Source: Marispirochaeta sp964554875
GTDB lineage: Bacteria; Spirochaetota; Spirochaetia; JC444; Marispirochaetaceae
Assembly (NCBI GenBank): GCA_964554875.1
Contig: CAZKQJ010000009.1
Coordinates: 1 to 64,000, forward strand
DNA: 64,000 nt
Reading direction: 5' to 3'
Shown here in pieces: positions 24,584-33,370 of the stretch (positions within the stretch are counted from its first letter, which is position 1; the number at the start of each line of letters is the position of its first letter). The notes beneath the pieces were generated by a model, which saw nothing but the letters and a program-made list of their open reading frames with translations, ran no database searches and was not told the origin of the DNA. Made by a program: the position numbers and the translations under genes.

Positions 24584-25723
24584 TTATCTGATATATGAGA
24601 AAACACTGGGAACGTCCTGAATCCAAAGGAAATCCAGAAACTGTTCAATTATCTTTTCTTCATGAAGCAGAGCATCAATAACCTTTTTAGCGAGATTATT
24701 CGGAACACAGATAACATTCCGCTCCCGAGCAGCTGAATCACTCTCCCTGTCTCGCAGATTCAAGCAGCTTATACGGGAAATAGTCGCACCCGGTGCGCCC
24801 GCCTCCATGGCCCTGTTGACAAGGGAGTCGCCCTTTCCTTCTCTACATACAAAGGATATGGCTTGATAGTTGTTAAGAAGATGGATTATATCGCCAAATG
24901 AGTTCTTATCTGTACTGGAAAAACGTTTACGCCAGTGTGTGCCCATCTTCAGTTCGTCAATAGCTGAAATAATCTGTTCGATGCTTGCAGCATGCTCCTG
25001 ACGGCCGATGCGTAGCCTTGTATCCACCACGCCCATGTCTATGGGTGTCCGGAACAAAAAACCGCGCCCTGGCAGGTTCATTTTGGCCTCTTCTATCAAC
25101 AGTCGAATAATATTGTCGGCATCATATTCCGGAACGATAAGCTGGACTATTTCCTTCTCAGGAGGAATTGTTATTCTCAACAATCCCAGATTGTCACGCA
25201 TCCCGGTACCGCGTCCGTTCGTAATAACAGGTACGCAGGTTCCCAGCTCAAGGGCTGTTCTGGCAAGTTCTTCCCCGCCGCCAGGTCTGGACAGAATACA
25301 GGTTATCAGTGAGAGCCCCGGCAAAAGCGAATACTTCGCATCGATTTCTTCAGACTTTTCCTCGATCGGGATGTGCGGTAGCGGATCTTTACCGCACTCA
25401 TGTAACTCTTGTGCGAAAATCATCCCGCGTCCTTGAACATCCAGTTCTGCAGCTGCAATTAGAGAATTCAGCACATAAGAAGTATCTTCGGTCGAAATGG
25501 AAAACCGAAAGATTTCCACAGGGGAATCATGCAGCGTTTGATGTGCTCCAGGTAGTCCAAATGGCCGTGACTTAATAAAAAGCCTTTCGCTTTTACCTAC
25601 CTCCACATAAATCTTGGTAATACCAATTTTTTCAAGGAAATCCATCACCTGTCTGCGAAGACTTCGATGCACTATGCAGGTGATTCCAGCAGCCTTCCGG
25701 TCACGGAAAATTGTATCACCCAT
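24584..25723 (-). CDS. Protein with three PII-like (GlnB-fold) domains
   Basis: A 379-residue soluble protein that appears to contain three tandem PII-like ferredoxin folds: about residues 12-107, 136-228 and 286-355. The first two end in GRGMIF (98-103) and GRGFLF (219-224), echoing the GDGKIF signature of GlnB/GlnK. The third is shorter and lacks it. PII proteins are normally trimers of one domain that bind ATP/ADP and 2-oxoglutarate and block transporters such as AmtB. The start overlaps the end of the DUF1538 membrane protein gene by 8 bp, so it probably controls that protein. Assignment rests on motif and fold reasoning, not on a search. Confidence 0.65.
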   Translation of the reverse strand: MGDTIFRDRKAAGITCIVHRSLRRQVMDFLEKIGITKIYVEVGKSERLFIKSRPFGLPGAHQTLHDSPVEIFRFSISTEDTSYVLNSLIAAAELDVQGRGMIFAQELHECGKDPLPHIPIEEKSEEIDAKYSLLPGLSLITCILSRPGGGEELARTALELGTCVPVITNGRGTGMRDNLGLLRITIPPEKEIVQLIVPEYDADNIIRLLIEEAKMNLPGRGFLFRTPIDMGVVDTRLRIGRQEHAASIEQIISAIDELKMGTHWRKRFSSTDKNSFGDIIHLLNNYQAISFVCREGKGDSLVNRAMEAGAPGATISRISCLNLRDRESDSAARERNVICVPNNLAKKVIDALLHEEKIIEQFLDFLWIQDVPSVFSYIR

Positions 25724-27833
25724 TGTTCAACTCTTCCCTTTTTTCCAAAACGGAACGACGCTGGTTTATCCGCACCCATAATCCATATACAAGGACTGTA
25801 AAAATCGGATACACAGATCCAAGGGCCAACACGCCGAAGCTGTCCGGCGCATGAAGCTCAGCACCAATACCCATGCCCATCGCGAGTACAAGGGGTACAG
25901 TCACAGGTCCCGTTGTTACTCCTCCACTGTCCCAGGCTATTCCAACAAAATCTTCGTCTCCAATAAGGCTCATGGGCAACAGAAGAAAGTAAGGCGGAAG
26001 CAGAAGCCAGATTGTAGGAATGAAAAAAATAATACGCATTATCCCCATCAGGATACCGATACCGACTCCAATGGCAACAACCCGTACCAGCATATATTCT
26101 CTGACCCTGCCTATGGTCATTTCTTCCACAGTTTTTCCCAGGGCATGTAGAGCCGGCTCGGCTAAGGAAGAACCGTAACCGAGTCCAAAAGCGAATAGAC
26201 AGACAAGAGCAATTCCCAGAAATGTAAGTTCAGCCTTGAACAGCGGTTTACGAAAAATTATGTGTTCATACTGCCGTTTCTCCGGATTATATCGCTCCGA
26301 AAAATACTGAATCCTTTCAAGCCGACCATCACGCTCAAGATAAAAATACGCAGTCTTTTTACCGTCCGGCTGTATACTTCTTATAACTATACCCGGATCG
26401 AACCCTTCTATCACTATCCGGTCAGAAACCTGTTCACTGGCTTGAAAGGAACGAGGCAAACCCTCACCAACAGCTTCGCCGAGGGGAGTCAATCCGATAC
26501 TTATCCCGCTTGTAAGGCAGGTCATTCCTATAATCGCCAGTATAATTCCTAAACTCACCTCGTCGCGGTATCGAGGTCGTTCGCGGAGGAACATAAACAG
26601 TACTATGAGCAACAACCCGGTAAGCGGAATAATCGCCCTGGCTGCATCCGCTGTTTTCTGAGAAAGAATACTGCTTATTCCCCTGGATTCCCGTTTTTCA
26701 GATACCTCACGATGGAAGAAGCCTGAAAGATACTCCCGTTCATTTTCTGATGACCGCGTACGAAGCCACTCAGAAAAACTCATATCTCCGAGAATATCCC
26801 GCCTGAAGCCTTCATTGAGTACGAGAGACCGTAAGGCATTCCGATAATCAGCGTTTTCCGAAAAAAACGCTTTTCGTCCTTCTTCTCCGGCTATCCGGAA
26901 TGCATACCGCTGCAGGGATTTTTCACTATCAAATAGCTGGAAAGCCTGTTCCCTGTGTTCCTGCAGGAAAAAATCGTGCTCCGTGCGGGGATCCGGCGCG
27001 TTCTCTCGCATGGCAAAGCCCAATACAAGGACACTTACGATCGGCAAGGCAGAAGCAAGCATGATAATGCCGAAACCGCCGCGCCCACCTTCGTTTCGTC
27101 CGGAAGCTCTGGATACACCTATGCCGATGGCAAGTACAAGAGGGACAGTAACCGCCCCTGTCGTAACAGCCCCGGAATCCCAGGCTAATCCGATTATGCT
27201 CTGGAGCTTATCATCAAAATAAGCCATGACGGTCACTGCCAGCAGCATGGGGATGACGGTCATTATCAGGATCTTTATGGAGAAACCGTAATGAAACCGC
27301 AACAGACCGAGTATAACCGCAATCCCGACCCCCGCCCCTATGGCCCAAATAAGCAGTGAGGTATATCTCTGAAGAAGCAGATATAACAGAGGTGCGCTCC
27401 AAGCAGGTACGGTACTTCCAATTTCTCTCAATGCCGCTATTGCAGGTTCAGCAAGGGTCGAACCGAAACCGACAAGAAAACCGAATACGATTATTACAAA
27501 AATGCTCCTGTACCTGGCAGGCAAAGTTACCCCAACCTGCTCCCCCAACGGCATCAGGCCAAACCTTATTCCTTCAAGAAAAAAGGTAAGACCAATAACG
27601 ACCATCGCAATGCCAAAGGCAATCCATGAGATACCGCTTAACGGTAACCCCAATATAAATCGCTGGAATATAATCAAATACAGAATAATAAAAGCTACTG
27701 ACTTTACCTGCTCCCCCAGAAGACCTTTTATGTATACTCCTGTCAGATGAACAGCAGAGCGTACAGGTATGTGAATGCTGGAAGAGCGACGCATTGTCCG
27801 AGTATAGCTGCCAGTTTCTGGATTATCAACCAT
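25716..27833 (-). CDS. DUF1538 family integral membrane protein, tandem duplicated
   Basis: A 705-residue membrane protein with two homologous halves, each a bundle of about six helices. Each half shows a PLGE-x-VG stretch, LAEPA, and AWDSG(A/G)VTTG(A/P)VTVPLVLA. A soluble insert of about 130 residues separates the halves. The family is annotated DUF1538 and looks like a transporter or channel, with unknown substrate. First gene of an operon with the PII-like protein and the UxaA subunits. GTG or ATG start with no clear ribosome site. I see no strong promoter in the 180 bp before the binding-protein gene. Confidence 0.8.
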   Translation of the reverse strand: MVDNPETGSYTRTMRRSSSIHIPVRSAVHLTGVYIKGLLGEQVKSVAFIILYLIIFQRFILGLPLSGISWIAFGIAMVVIGLTFFLEGIRFGLMPLGEQVGVTLPARYRSIFVIIVFGFLVGFGSTLAEPAIAALREIGSTVPAWSAPLLYLLLQRYTSLLIWAIGAGVGIAVILGLLRFHYGFSIKILIMTVIPMLLAVTVMAYFDDKLQSIIGLAWDSGAVTTGAVTVPLVLAIGIGVSRASGRNEGGRGGFGIIMLASALPIVSVLVLGFAMRENAPDPRTEHDFFLQEHREQAFQLFDSEKSLQRYAFRIAGEEGRKAFFSENADYRNALRSLVLNEGFRRDILGDMSFSEWLRTRSSENEREYLSGFFHREVSEKRESRGISSILSQKTADAARAIIPLTGLLLIVLFMFLRERPRYRDEVSLGIILAIIGMTCLTSGISIGLTPLGEAVGEGLPRSFQASEQVSDRIVIEGFDPGIVIRSIQPDGKKTAYFYLERDGRLERIQYFSERYNPEKRQYEHIIFRKPLFKAELTFLGIALVCLFAFGLGYGSSLAEPALHALGKTVEEMTIGRVREYMLVRVVAIGVGIGILMGIMRIIFFIPTIWLLLPPYFLLLPMSLIGDEDFVGIAWDSGGVTTGPVTVPLVLAMGMGIGAELHAPDSFGVLALGSVYPIFTVLVYGLWVRINQRRSVLEKREELNNG

Positions 27834-28018
27834 CACTTTAGGGGTCAGAATATAAACGGAGGAGGCAAGAGATAAAGGGGCGCATTGTAATAAAGAGAAA
27901 ACGGGCCCTGTCTGTACCGACGGGCTAACAATCCTCCATCGTCATCAGGGCCCTGTTCATAGAAAAATCAGCAATCGGATGTCTTTTCCATCCGTTGGTT
28001 TTCAGTATTCTTTCCCGG

Positions 28019-28999
28019 TTACAGGTTCAAGCGCTCCCGAACCACCGGAAGGGCGTCACGTCCATTCACGGCCTTTACACCTTTTAACCAGGAATCAAGA
28101 ATGGAAGGATTGTTCACCAGCCACTCTTCCGCGGCATCCATAGCGGTCATGCCGTCGGCGATCATCCTCATGATCTCGCCTTCCATATCAAGGGTAAACT
28201 CCAGGTTCTTGAAAAAGCGCCCCAGATTCGGGTTTTCCTCCGCATAGCCGACCCTTGTTATGGTATGTACGGTGGCTGCACCGTAGTTCGGACCGAAATA
28301 GTCATCACCGTCGGCCAGGTATTCTATGTCATGCACGGTATTCATGGGATGGGGGGCCCAACCGAGGAATACGATCCATTCTTCCCGGGGGGTAACGGCT
28401 CGTACCTCTGCCAGCATTCCGGCCTCGCTGGATTCGATCAAGGAAAAGTCACCAAGTCCAAAGGCATCCTCATCGATCATTGACTGTATAAGGATGTTTC
28501 CGTCGTTACCCGGCTCGATTCCATATATACGATGATTGAAATTATCAGCGTATTTTGCGATGTCCCGAAAACTTTTTACCCCTGCGTCATACACATATTT
28601 CGGAACCGCCAGGGTATATTTGGCGCCGGTCAGATTTGTTTTGTAATCAACAATCTCTCCTTTTTCCAGAAGGGGCTTGGTAATCGAACGCATGGAAGGC
28701 TCCCAGTCGCCAAGGAACACATCGATATCGCCTGTACTGACAGCCTGAAAAGCGATGGGTACGGACACTATTTTGCTGGTAGTTTCATAGCCCATTGCTT
28801 CAAGAACTATCCTGGTGGCTGCAGTGGTCGAGTTGATATCAGTCCACTGAACCTCGGCAAAATCGACTGTTGTATCGGCATCGGAAATCGCGGTTTCACC
28901 AGCGGCACTTTCCTTCTGCCCCTCGGCAAAAGTCATACCGCCTGCAAGAAATAGAATAAAAACGACTGACAGCAGGGTTCTTCCTGTTTTAAACACCAT
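28019..28999 (-). CDS. Glycine betaine/choline-type ABC substrate-binding protein
   Basis: A 326-residue binding protein of the OpuAC/ProX/ChoX family. The signal peptide is TLLSVVFILFLAGGMTFA, followed by the spirochaete-like start EGQKES. Aromatic residues likely to form the cation-pi box include the VFLGDWEPSM and FLGWAPHPMN tryptophans. It should bind a quaternary amine. No permease or ATPase gene is next to it, so it is an orphan component. ATG 28999 has AAAGGAG; an upstream in-frame start would lack a ribosome site. Confidence 0.85.
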   Translation of the reverse strand: MVFKTGRTLLSVVFILFLAGGMTFAEGQKESAAGETAISDADTTVDFAEVQWTDINSTTAATRIVLEAMGYETTSKIVSVPIAFQAVSTGDIDVFLGDWEPSMRSITKPLLEKGEIVDYKTNLTGAKYTLAVPKYVYDAGVKSFRDIAKYADNFNHRIYGIEPGNDGNILIQSMIDEDAFGLGDFSLIESSEAGMLAEVRAVTPREEWIVFLGWAPHPMNTVHDIEYLADGDDYFGPNYGAATVHTITRVGYAEENPNLGRFFKNLEFTLDMEGEIMRMIADGMTAMDAAEEWLVNNPSILDSWLKGVKAVNGRDALPVVRERLNL

Positions 29000-29524
29000 A
29001 ATTTTCTCCTTTAATGGGTGATTTGATCTTCGCAAGAATGGAAATTTTTTCCTTCGTGCTCTAAGCTTACACTCATAGCGGCAAAACATCAAGTCCAGGA
29101 AGCACTTTTCTCCGCACAGGAGAAATTACTGCAGCTTTCTGGATATTCGATTGACGGTCAGTCACATGTCCTTAATATATAGTTATTTAGAAATCATACA
29201 AATTCTTTTGTATGGATAAAACGCTTACGTTCATCCCGTCCTTATACTGAAATTGTTTAATCCACAGGAAGAAGTCTTCCCATTTTCTGATAGATCCTAT
29301 GGACTCTAACAATAATTATGTGGTAGTCTAAAGATTATTGACGCAAGAATACTGGAATTTCTCCTTCAGCCGTTCCAGTGTTTTAGAAGACACAGGGCAC
29401 GGTAATAGAAAAAAGTCGCTCGGATCTGACCTCACTTTTTTGGTTGGTATTAACCTTTATCCGAACAGTACAACAGCTTCGGTAAAGGTGTATGTACATT
29501 ATTTTACTATTTTAAGGAGTTTTT
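29000..29524. other. Intergenic region between the binding protein and SDR genes
   Basis: A 525 bp gap between divergent genes, presumably holding both promoters. I found no convincing gene, tRNA, repeat or clear operator. A 64-codon open frame at 29338-29532 runs into the SDR start and has no coding character. An AT-rich stretch at 29490-29515 before the SDR ribosome site could hold its -10. Confidence 0.5.
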
Positions 29525-30361
29525 ATGAGTGAACGATTTCTTGAAGGACGGGTAGCAATGGTTACCGGGGGCGCTTCCGGCATGGGACGCGCCATGGCCC
29601 TCGCTTTTGCAAAAGCAGGCGCAGATGTTTCAATCGGATCCCTTTTGTCTAACCGCAAGGAGACCAAAACCGACGGAGAACTGGTCAATATGCCGGGATC
29701 TGAGGAGATGGATCGGACAAAGAAGGAGATCGAGGCCTTTGGCGTCCGTGCGCTGGCGCTAGAGCTGGACGTTACCTCCACCGAATCCTGCGAGAACTTC
29801 TACGAGGAAACCGTAAAAGCCTTCGGAAAGGTCGATATTCTCGCCAACGCCGCTGGCATAACCGCGGAGCACGGGGTTGTGGATCATCCGGAAGGACTCT
29901 GGCTCAAGGTAATGGACGTAAACGCCAACGGACCTTTCCGCATGAGCAAACTCTGCCTTCCCGGCATGATGCAACGCAAATGGGGACGCATAATAACGAT
30001 ATCCTCCACCGCAGGAAATGTCGGAGCCCCCATGTCTCCCGCATACTGCGCCTCAAAGGCGGCCGTCCTGGGAATGACCCGTGCCATGTCCCTGGAAGGA
30101 GCCGAGCACGGAGTTACCGCCAACGCCATCTGCCCCGGCTGGGTTGAAACCGATTTCGGACGGGACTGGATTTCCGACATTGCCGAAAAACAGATGAACA
30201 TGAAGGGTGATGAACTGATTGCCCAGGAAGCCGGCAACAACCCCCAGAAAAGGCTGATCAAACCGGAAGAAATCGGGGCAACCGCGCTGTTCCTGACCAG
30301 CGAGGGAGCATACGGAATCAACGGTCAGGACATTACTGTTTCCGGAGGTTCCCTGTGGTAA
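29525..30361 (+). CDS. Short-chain dehydrogenase/reductase
   Basis: A 278-residue classical SDR. The cofactor loop is TGGASGMGRA, the NAAG motif is ANAAG, and the catalytic Ser-Tyr-Lys set is ISSTAG with YCASK. It should interconvert a hydroxyl and a ketone with NAD(P). An insert after the second strand (about residues 40-55, rich in Lys/Thr/Asp) is slightly unusual. AAGGAG lies upstream of the ATG. It precedes an aldehyde dehydrogenase gene by 60 bp, so the two likely form an operon of alcohol and aldehyde oxidation. Confidence 0.9.
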   Translation: MSERFLEGRVAMVTGGASGMGRAMALAFAKAGADVSIGSLLSNRKETKTDGELVNMPGSEEMDRTKKEIEAFGVRALALELDVTSTESCENFYEETVKAFGKVDILANAAGITAEHGVVDHPEGLWLKVMDVNANGPFRMSKLCLPGMMQRKWGRIITISSTAGNVGAPMSPAYCASKAAVLGMTRAMSLEGAEHGVTANAICPGWVETDFGRDWISDIAEKQMNMKGDELIAQEAGNNPQKRLIKPEEIGATALFLTSEGAYGINGQDITVSGGSLW

Positions 30362-30421
30362 AGGAAAAACAGAGTATTTCTCATATCTTTTTATATCCCG
30401 ATGATTACGGAGGACTTGCGT

Positions 30422-31918
30422 ATGACAAACGAGCTTAAATATACCGGTATTACAAAAATGTATTTAAACGGAGAATGGTTCGATTCCGTCTCCGGAAACA
30501 TGAGAGAAATTGTCTATCCCTGTACGGGAGAAGTAATTGCGAAAGTAACGGAAGGCAGCGCAGAAGACGTCAAACTGGCCGTCGATGCTGCCCGCTCAGC
30601 CTTTGACCGCGGAGAATGGCCCGGCACACCAGCTGCCGAACGGGGCCGTCTCATCGAAAAACTGGCGGACAAAGTGGAAGAGAACCGGGAAAGCCTCGCC
30701 CGCCTGGAGAGCCTGGATACGGGAAAAACCGTTGAGGAGAGCCGCTGGGACATGGACGACATAGCCGGCATTTTCCGCTATTTCGGTCAACTGGCAGATA
30801 AGGAGGGGGGAGAAATTATCCAGTCCCCAAACCCCAATACCTCCAGTCTTGTTGTACGTGAACCCGTGGGCGTAGCGGCTCAAATATCGCCCTGGAATTA
30901 TCCTCTGCTTCAGGCCTCATGGAAAATCGCGCCGGCCCTGGCCGCGGGTTGCACGATTGTAATGAAACCAAGCGAAATAACCCCCTTTACTACCATCAGA
31001 ATAACAGAGCTGGCCGAGGAAGTCGGATTCCCCAAAGGGGTGATCAACCTCGTACTCGGTGCCGGGAACACAGTGGGTGCAGAGATGACCACAAATCCGG
31101 GAGTGGACCTTGTCTCCTTTACCGGGGGAATTGTTACCGGGAAGAAGATTCTCAAAGCCGCAGCAGATACGGTCAAAAAAGTGGCCCTGGAACTGGGGGG
31201 CAAGAATCCCAATATCATTTTCGCCGACGCGGATTTTGATACCGCCGTGGATTTTGCCCTGAACGGCGTCTTTTTTCATGCCGGACAGATATGTTCAGCA
31301 GGTTCAAGGATTCTGGTGGAAGAATCTATTCGAGAAAAATTCACCGCCGAACTTAAACGGCGGATTGAAAATATAAAAATCGGAGACGCCTTTGATCCCG
31401 ATACCCAGATGGGGCCCCTGATCTCCGAAGAGCACCGGAACAAGGTGAAAAGCTATATTGATCTGGCAAAGAAGGAAGGAGCCACGCTTATCTGCGGCGG
31501 AACGGAACCGGAGAACCCGCCTCACACAGGAGGATACTACTATCTCCCCACCCTTATAGGCGATGTACACAACGACATGCGCCTGGCAAAAGAGGAGATC
31601 TTCGGCCCGGTCATTACCATAGAATCCTTCTCCACCGAAGAGGAGGCTGTCGCCCGGGCCAACGACACCATCTACGGCCTCTCCGCAGGTGTCTGGACAA
31701 GAGACCAGGACAGGGCCCAGCGGATATCCTCCAGACTCAGAGCGGGTACCGTCTGGATAAACGACTTCAATGTCTATTTTGTTCAGGCCCCCTGGGGCGG
31801 GTACAAACAGTCCGGCAGCGGCCGGGAACTCGGGAAGACCGGCCTGGAGGAGTATACCGAAATCAAGCACATCTACCAGAACTACGCCAACGAGGCGATT
31901 AACTGGTTCGGTTCCTGA
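30422..31918 (+). CDS. Aldehyde dehydrogenase (betaine-aldehyde-dehydrogenase-like)
   Basis: A 498-residue ALDH. Cys291 is in HAGQICSAGSR and Glu257 in LELGGKNP; the proton-relay motif is SPWNYP. The HAGQICSAGSR form is common in betaine-aldehyde- and aminoaldehyde-type enzymes, which is interesting given the betaine-type binding protein 2 kb upstream, but many other substrates are possible. ATG 30422 follows GGAGG at 30409-30413; a start seven codons earlier would leave the ribosome site inside the gene. A terminator follows. Confidence 0.9.
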   Translation: MTNELKYTGITKMYLNGEWFDSVSGNMREIVYPCTGEVIAKVTEGSAEDVKLAVDAARSAFDRGEWPGTPAAERGRLIEKLADKVEENRESLARLESLDTGKTVEESRWDMDDIAGIFRYFGQLADKEGGEIIQSPNPNTSSLVVREPVGVAAQISPWNYPLLQASWKIAPALAAGCTIVMKPSEITPFTTIRITELAEEVGFPKGVINLVLGAGNTVGAEMTTNPGVDLVSFTGGIVTGKKILKAAADTVKKVALELGGKNPNIIFADADFDTAVDFALNGVFFHAGQICSAGSRILVEESIREKFTAELKRRIENIKIGDAFDPDTQMGPLISEEHRNKVKSYIDLAKKEGATLICGGTEPENPPHTGGYYYLPTLIGDVHNDMRLAKEEIFGPVITIESFSTEEEAVARANDTIYGLSAGVWTRDQDRAQRISSRLRAGTVWINDFNVYFVQAPWGGYKQSGSGRELGKTGLEEYTEIKHIYQNYANEAINWFGS

Positions 31919-31942
31919 CAATCTCAAACACGGTTTAATATG

Positions 31943-31972
31943 GCTGTCCGGATTCTTCCGGACAGCTTTTTT
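31943..31972 (+). terminator. Terminator after the aldehyde dehydrogenase gene
   Basis: A 9 bp GC-rich stem (31943-31951 with 31958-31966), 6-base loop and six T residues, 24 bp after the stop codon. Confidence 0.9.
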
Positions 31973-31986
31973 GTTTCCTCCGGTGG

Positions 31987-32015
31987 CTGACAAGTCGGCC
32001 GCCGGCCGATAAAAT
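31987..32015 (+). promoter_or_regulatory. fabF promoter with a palindrome filling the spacer
   Basis: CTGACA (31987-31992), exactly 17 bp, TAAAAT (32010-32015). The spacer holds the palindrome TCGGCCGCCGGCCGA (31995-32009). The same GC-rich palindrome in reverse orientation lies before the next gene. Position in the spacer is classical for a repressor operator. Confidence 0.65.
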
Positions 32016-32033
32016 AGAGGCTGAGGAATTAAC

Positions 32034-33278
32034 ATGAAACACGCTGATGATATTGTTGTTACAGGAATCGGGACCATCTCTTCAATCGGGAATACCCGGG
32101 AGGCTTTCTGGGAATCCCTGATCGCCGGAACATCCGGAGCTGACACCATACACGCCTTTGACCCGGAAGGCTTCGGCAGTACCATTGCCTGTGAGGTAAA
32201 AGACTTCAAGCCCCAGGAACTAATGGACAAACGGCGGTCCAAGCGAATGGCCCGCTTCAGCCAGCTCGCGGTCTGCACCGCTCTGGCAGCCTGGGAGGAT
32301 GCCGGACTCGACATCGAAAAAGAGAATCCCGCCCGTATAGCTTCTCTGGTAAGCAGCGGGGCCGGAGATTATGAGAACATCGAGGTTCAGCACAGTACCC
32401 TTCTGGACAAGGGCCCCCTCAAAGGACATCCCCTGGCGGTACCAAAAATAATCCCCAATATGGCCGCCGGGAATGTAGCTATTGAACTCGGCATCCACGG
32501 CCCCTGCTTCGGTGCCGTTTCGGCCTGTGCTACCGGAGCACACACCCTGGCTCTGGGAGCCCAGCTGCTGCAGCTGAACAAAGCGGATATAATCGTTGCC
32601 GGAGGCGCGGAATCCACAATAACTCCCCTGGCAGTGGACGCCTATGCCTGCATGAAGGTCCTTTCCACCAGAAATCATGAGCCGCAGCAGGCCAGCCGTC
32701 CCTTCGACGCCGACCGGGACGGCTTTGTTATCGGAGAAGGTTCCGCGGTACTGATTCTCGAACGCAGAGACCGAGCCCAAAAACGGGGTGCCAGAATCTA
32801 CGCCACCCTGGCCGGATCGGGCATGACCGCGGATGCCCATTCGATTGCGGCTCCGGACACGGAGGGACGCTGGGCGGCGGAGGCTATGCGTACGGCAATG
32901 CGGGAAGCCGGACTGAACCCTGAAGATGTGGGCTACGTAAACGCCCACGGCACATCAACCCGGGCCAATGATTCCACAGAGACCAAAGCTATCAAGACCG
33001 CCCTGGGGGACTCCGCAAAAAAAACTCCCGTCAGCTCAATAAAATCCATGATCGGACACACCCTCGGAGCCGCAGGAGCGCTGGAAGCCGCGGCCACCTG
33101 TCTGGCCCTCTATTATGGAGTTCTGCCTCCAACGATAAACCTGGAGAACCCCGATCCCGAGTGCGACCTTGATTACGTTCCCAATGAAGCCCGTTCTCTC
33201 AAGATTCAGGCGGCCCTCTCCAACTCCTTCGGTTTCGGCGGGCAGAACGGCGTACTTGCCTTCAGGGCCGAATTATAG
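32034..33278 (+). CDS. fabF: Beta-ketoacyl-ACP synthase II
   Basis: A 414-residue condensing enzyme. The thiolase-fold triad is complete: Cys165 in SACATGAH, His305 in VNAHGTST and His342 in MIGHTLGAAG. It elongates acyl-ACP with malonyl-ACP. It is not next to acpP, fabD or fabG as in a normal FASII cluster but followed by a FabK/nitronate-monooxygenase-like gene, with the same palindromic operator before each. A duplicate or specialised synthase for membrane adjustment is plausible. GAGG lies upstream of the ATG. Confidence 0.9.
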   Translation: MKHADDIVVTGIGTISSIGNTREAFWESLIAGTSGADTIHAFDPEGFGSTIACEVKDFKPQELMDKRRSKRMARFSQLAVCTALAAWEDAGLDIEKENPARIASLVSSGAGDYENIEVQHSTLLDKGPLKGHPLAVPKIIPNMAAGNVAIELGIHGPCFGAVSACATGAHTLALGAQLLQLNKADIIVAGGAESTITPLAVDAYACMKVLSTRNHEPQQASRPFDADRDGFVIGEGSAVLILERRDRAQKRGARIYATLAGSGMTADAHSIAAPDTEGRWAAEAMRTAMREAGLNPEDVGYVNAHGTSTRANDSTETKAIKTALGDSAKKTPVSSIKSMIGHTLGAAGALEAAATCLALYYGVLPPTINLENPDPECDLDYVPNEARSLKIQAALSNSFGFGGQNGVLAFRAEL

Positions 33279-33330
33279 GGAGAAATCTGCTTTTATGCCT
33301 TTATTAATCTCAGGGATTCTGCCATACTGC

Positions 33331-33360
33331 TTGTCATTCGGCCGGCGGCCGAATCATTCT
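33331..33360 (+). promoter_or_regulatory. Promoter/operator before the FabK-like gene
   Basis: TTGTCA (33331-33336) followed by the 17 bp palindrome TTCGGCCGGCGGCCGAA (33337-33353). A weak -10 (CATTCT) ends at 33360. The palindrome core CGGCCGSCGGCCG is the reverse complement of that in the fabF spacer. Confidence 0.55.
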
Positions 33361-33370
33361 GGAGGCTGTT

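Noticed and set aside
27900..27956. Possible terminator hairpin (GGGCCCTG with CAGGGCCC) after the betaine-type binding protein gene
   Set aside because: The loop is nearly 40 bases and the T tract is poor, so folding as a terminator is uncertain.
29338..29532. Small 64-codon frame before the SDR gene
   Set aside because: No ribosome site, low-complexity translation and overlap with the SDR ribosome site and start.
31304..32314. A 336-codon antisense frame across the aldehyde dehydrogenase end and fabF start
   Set aside because: It crosses a clear terminator and promoter and overlaps two genes with complete catalytic motifs.
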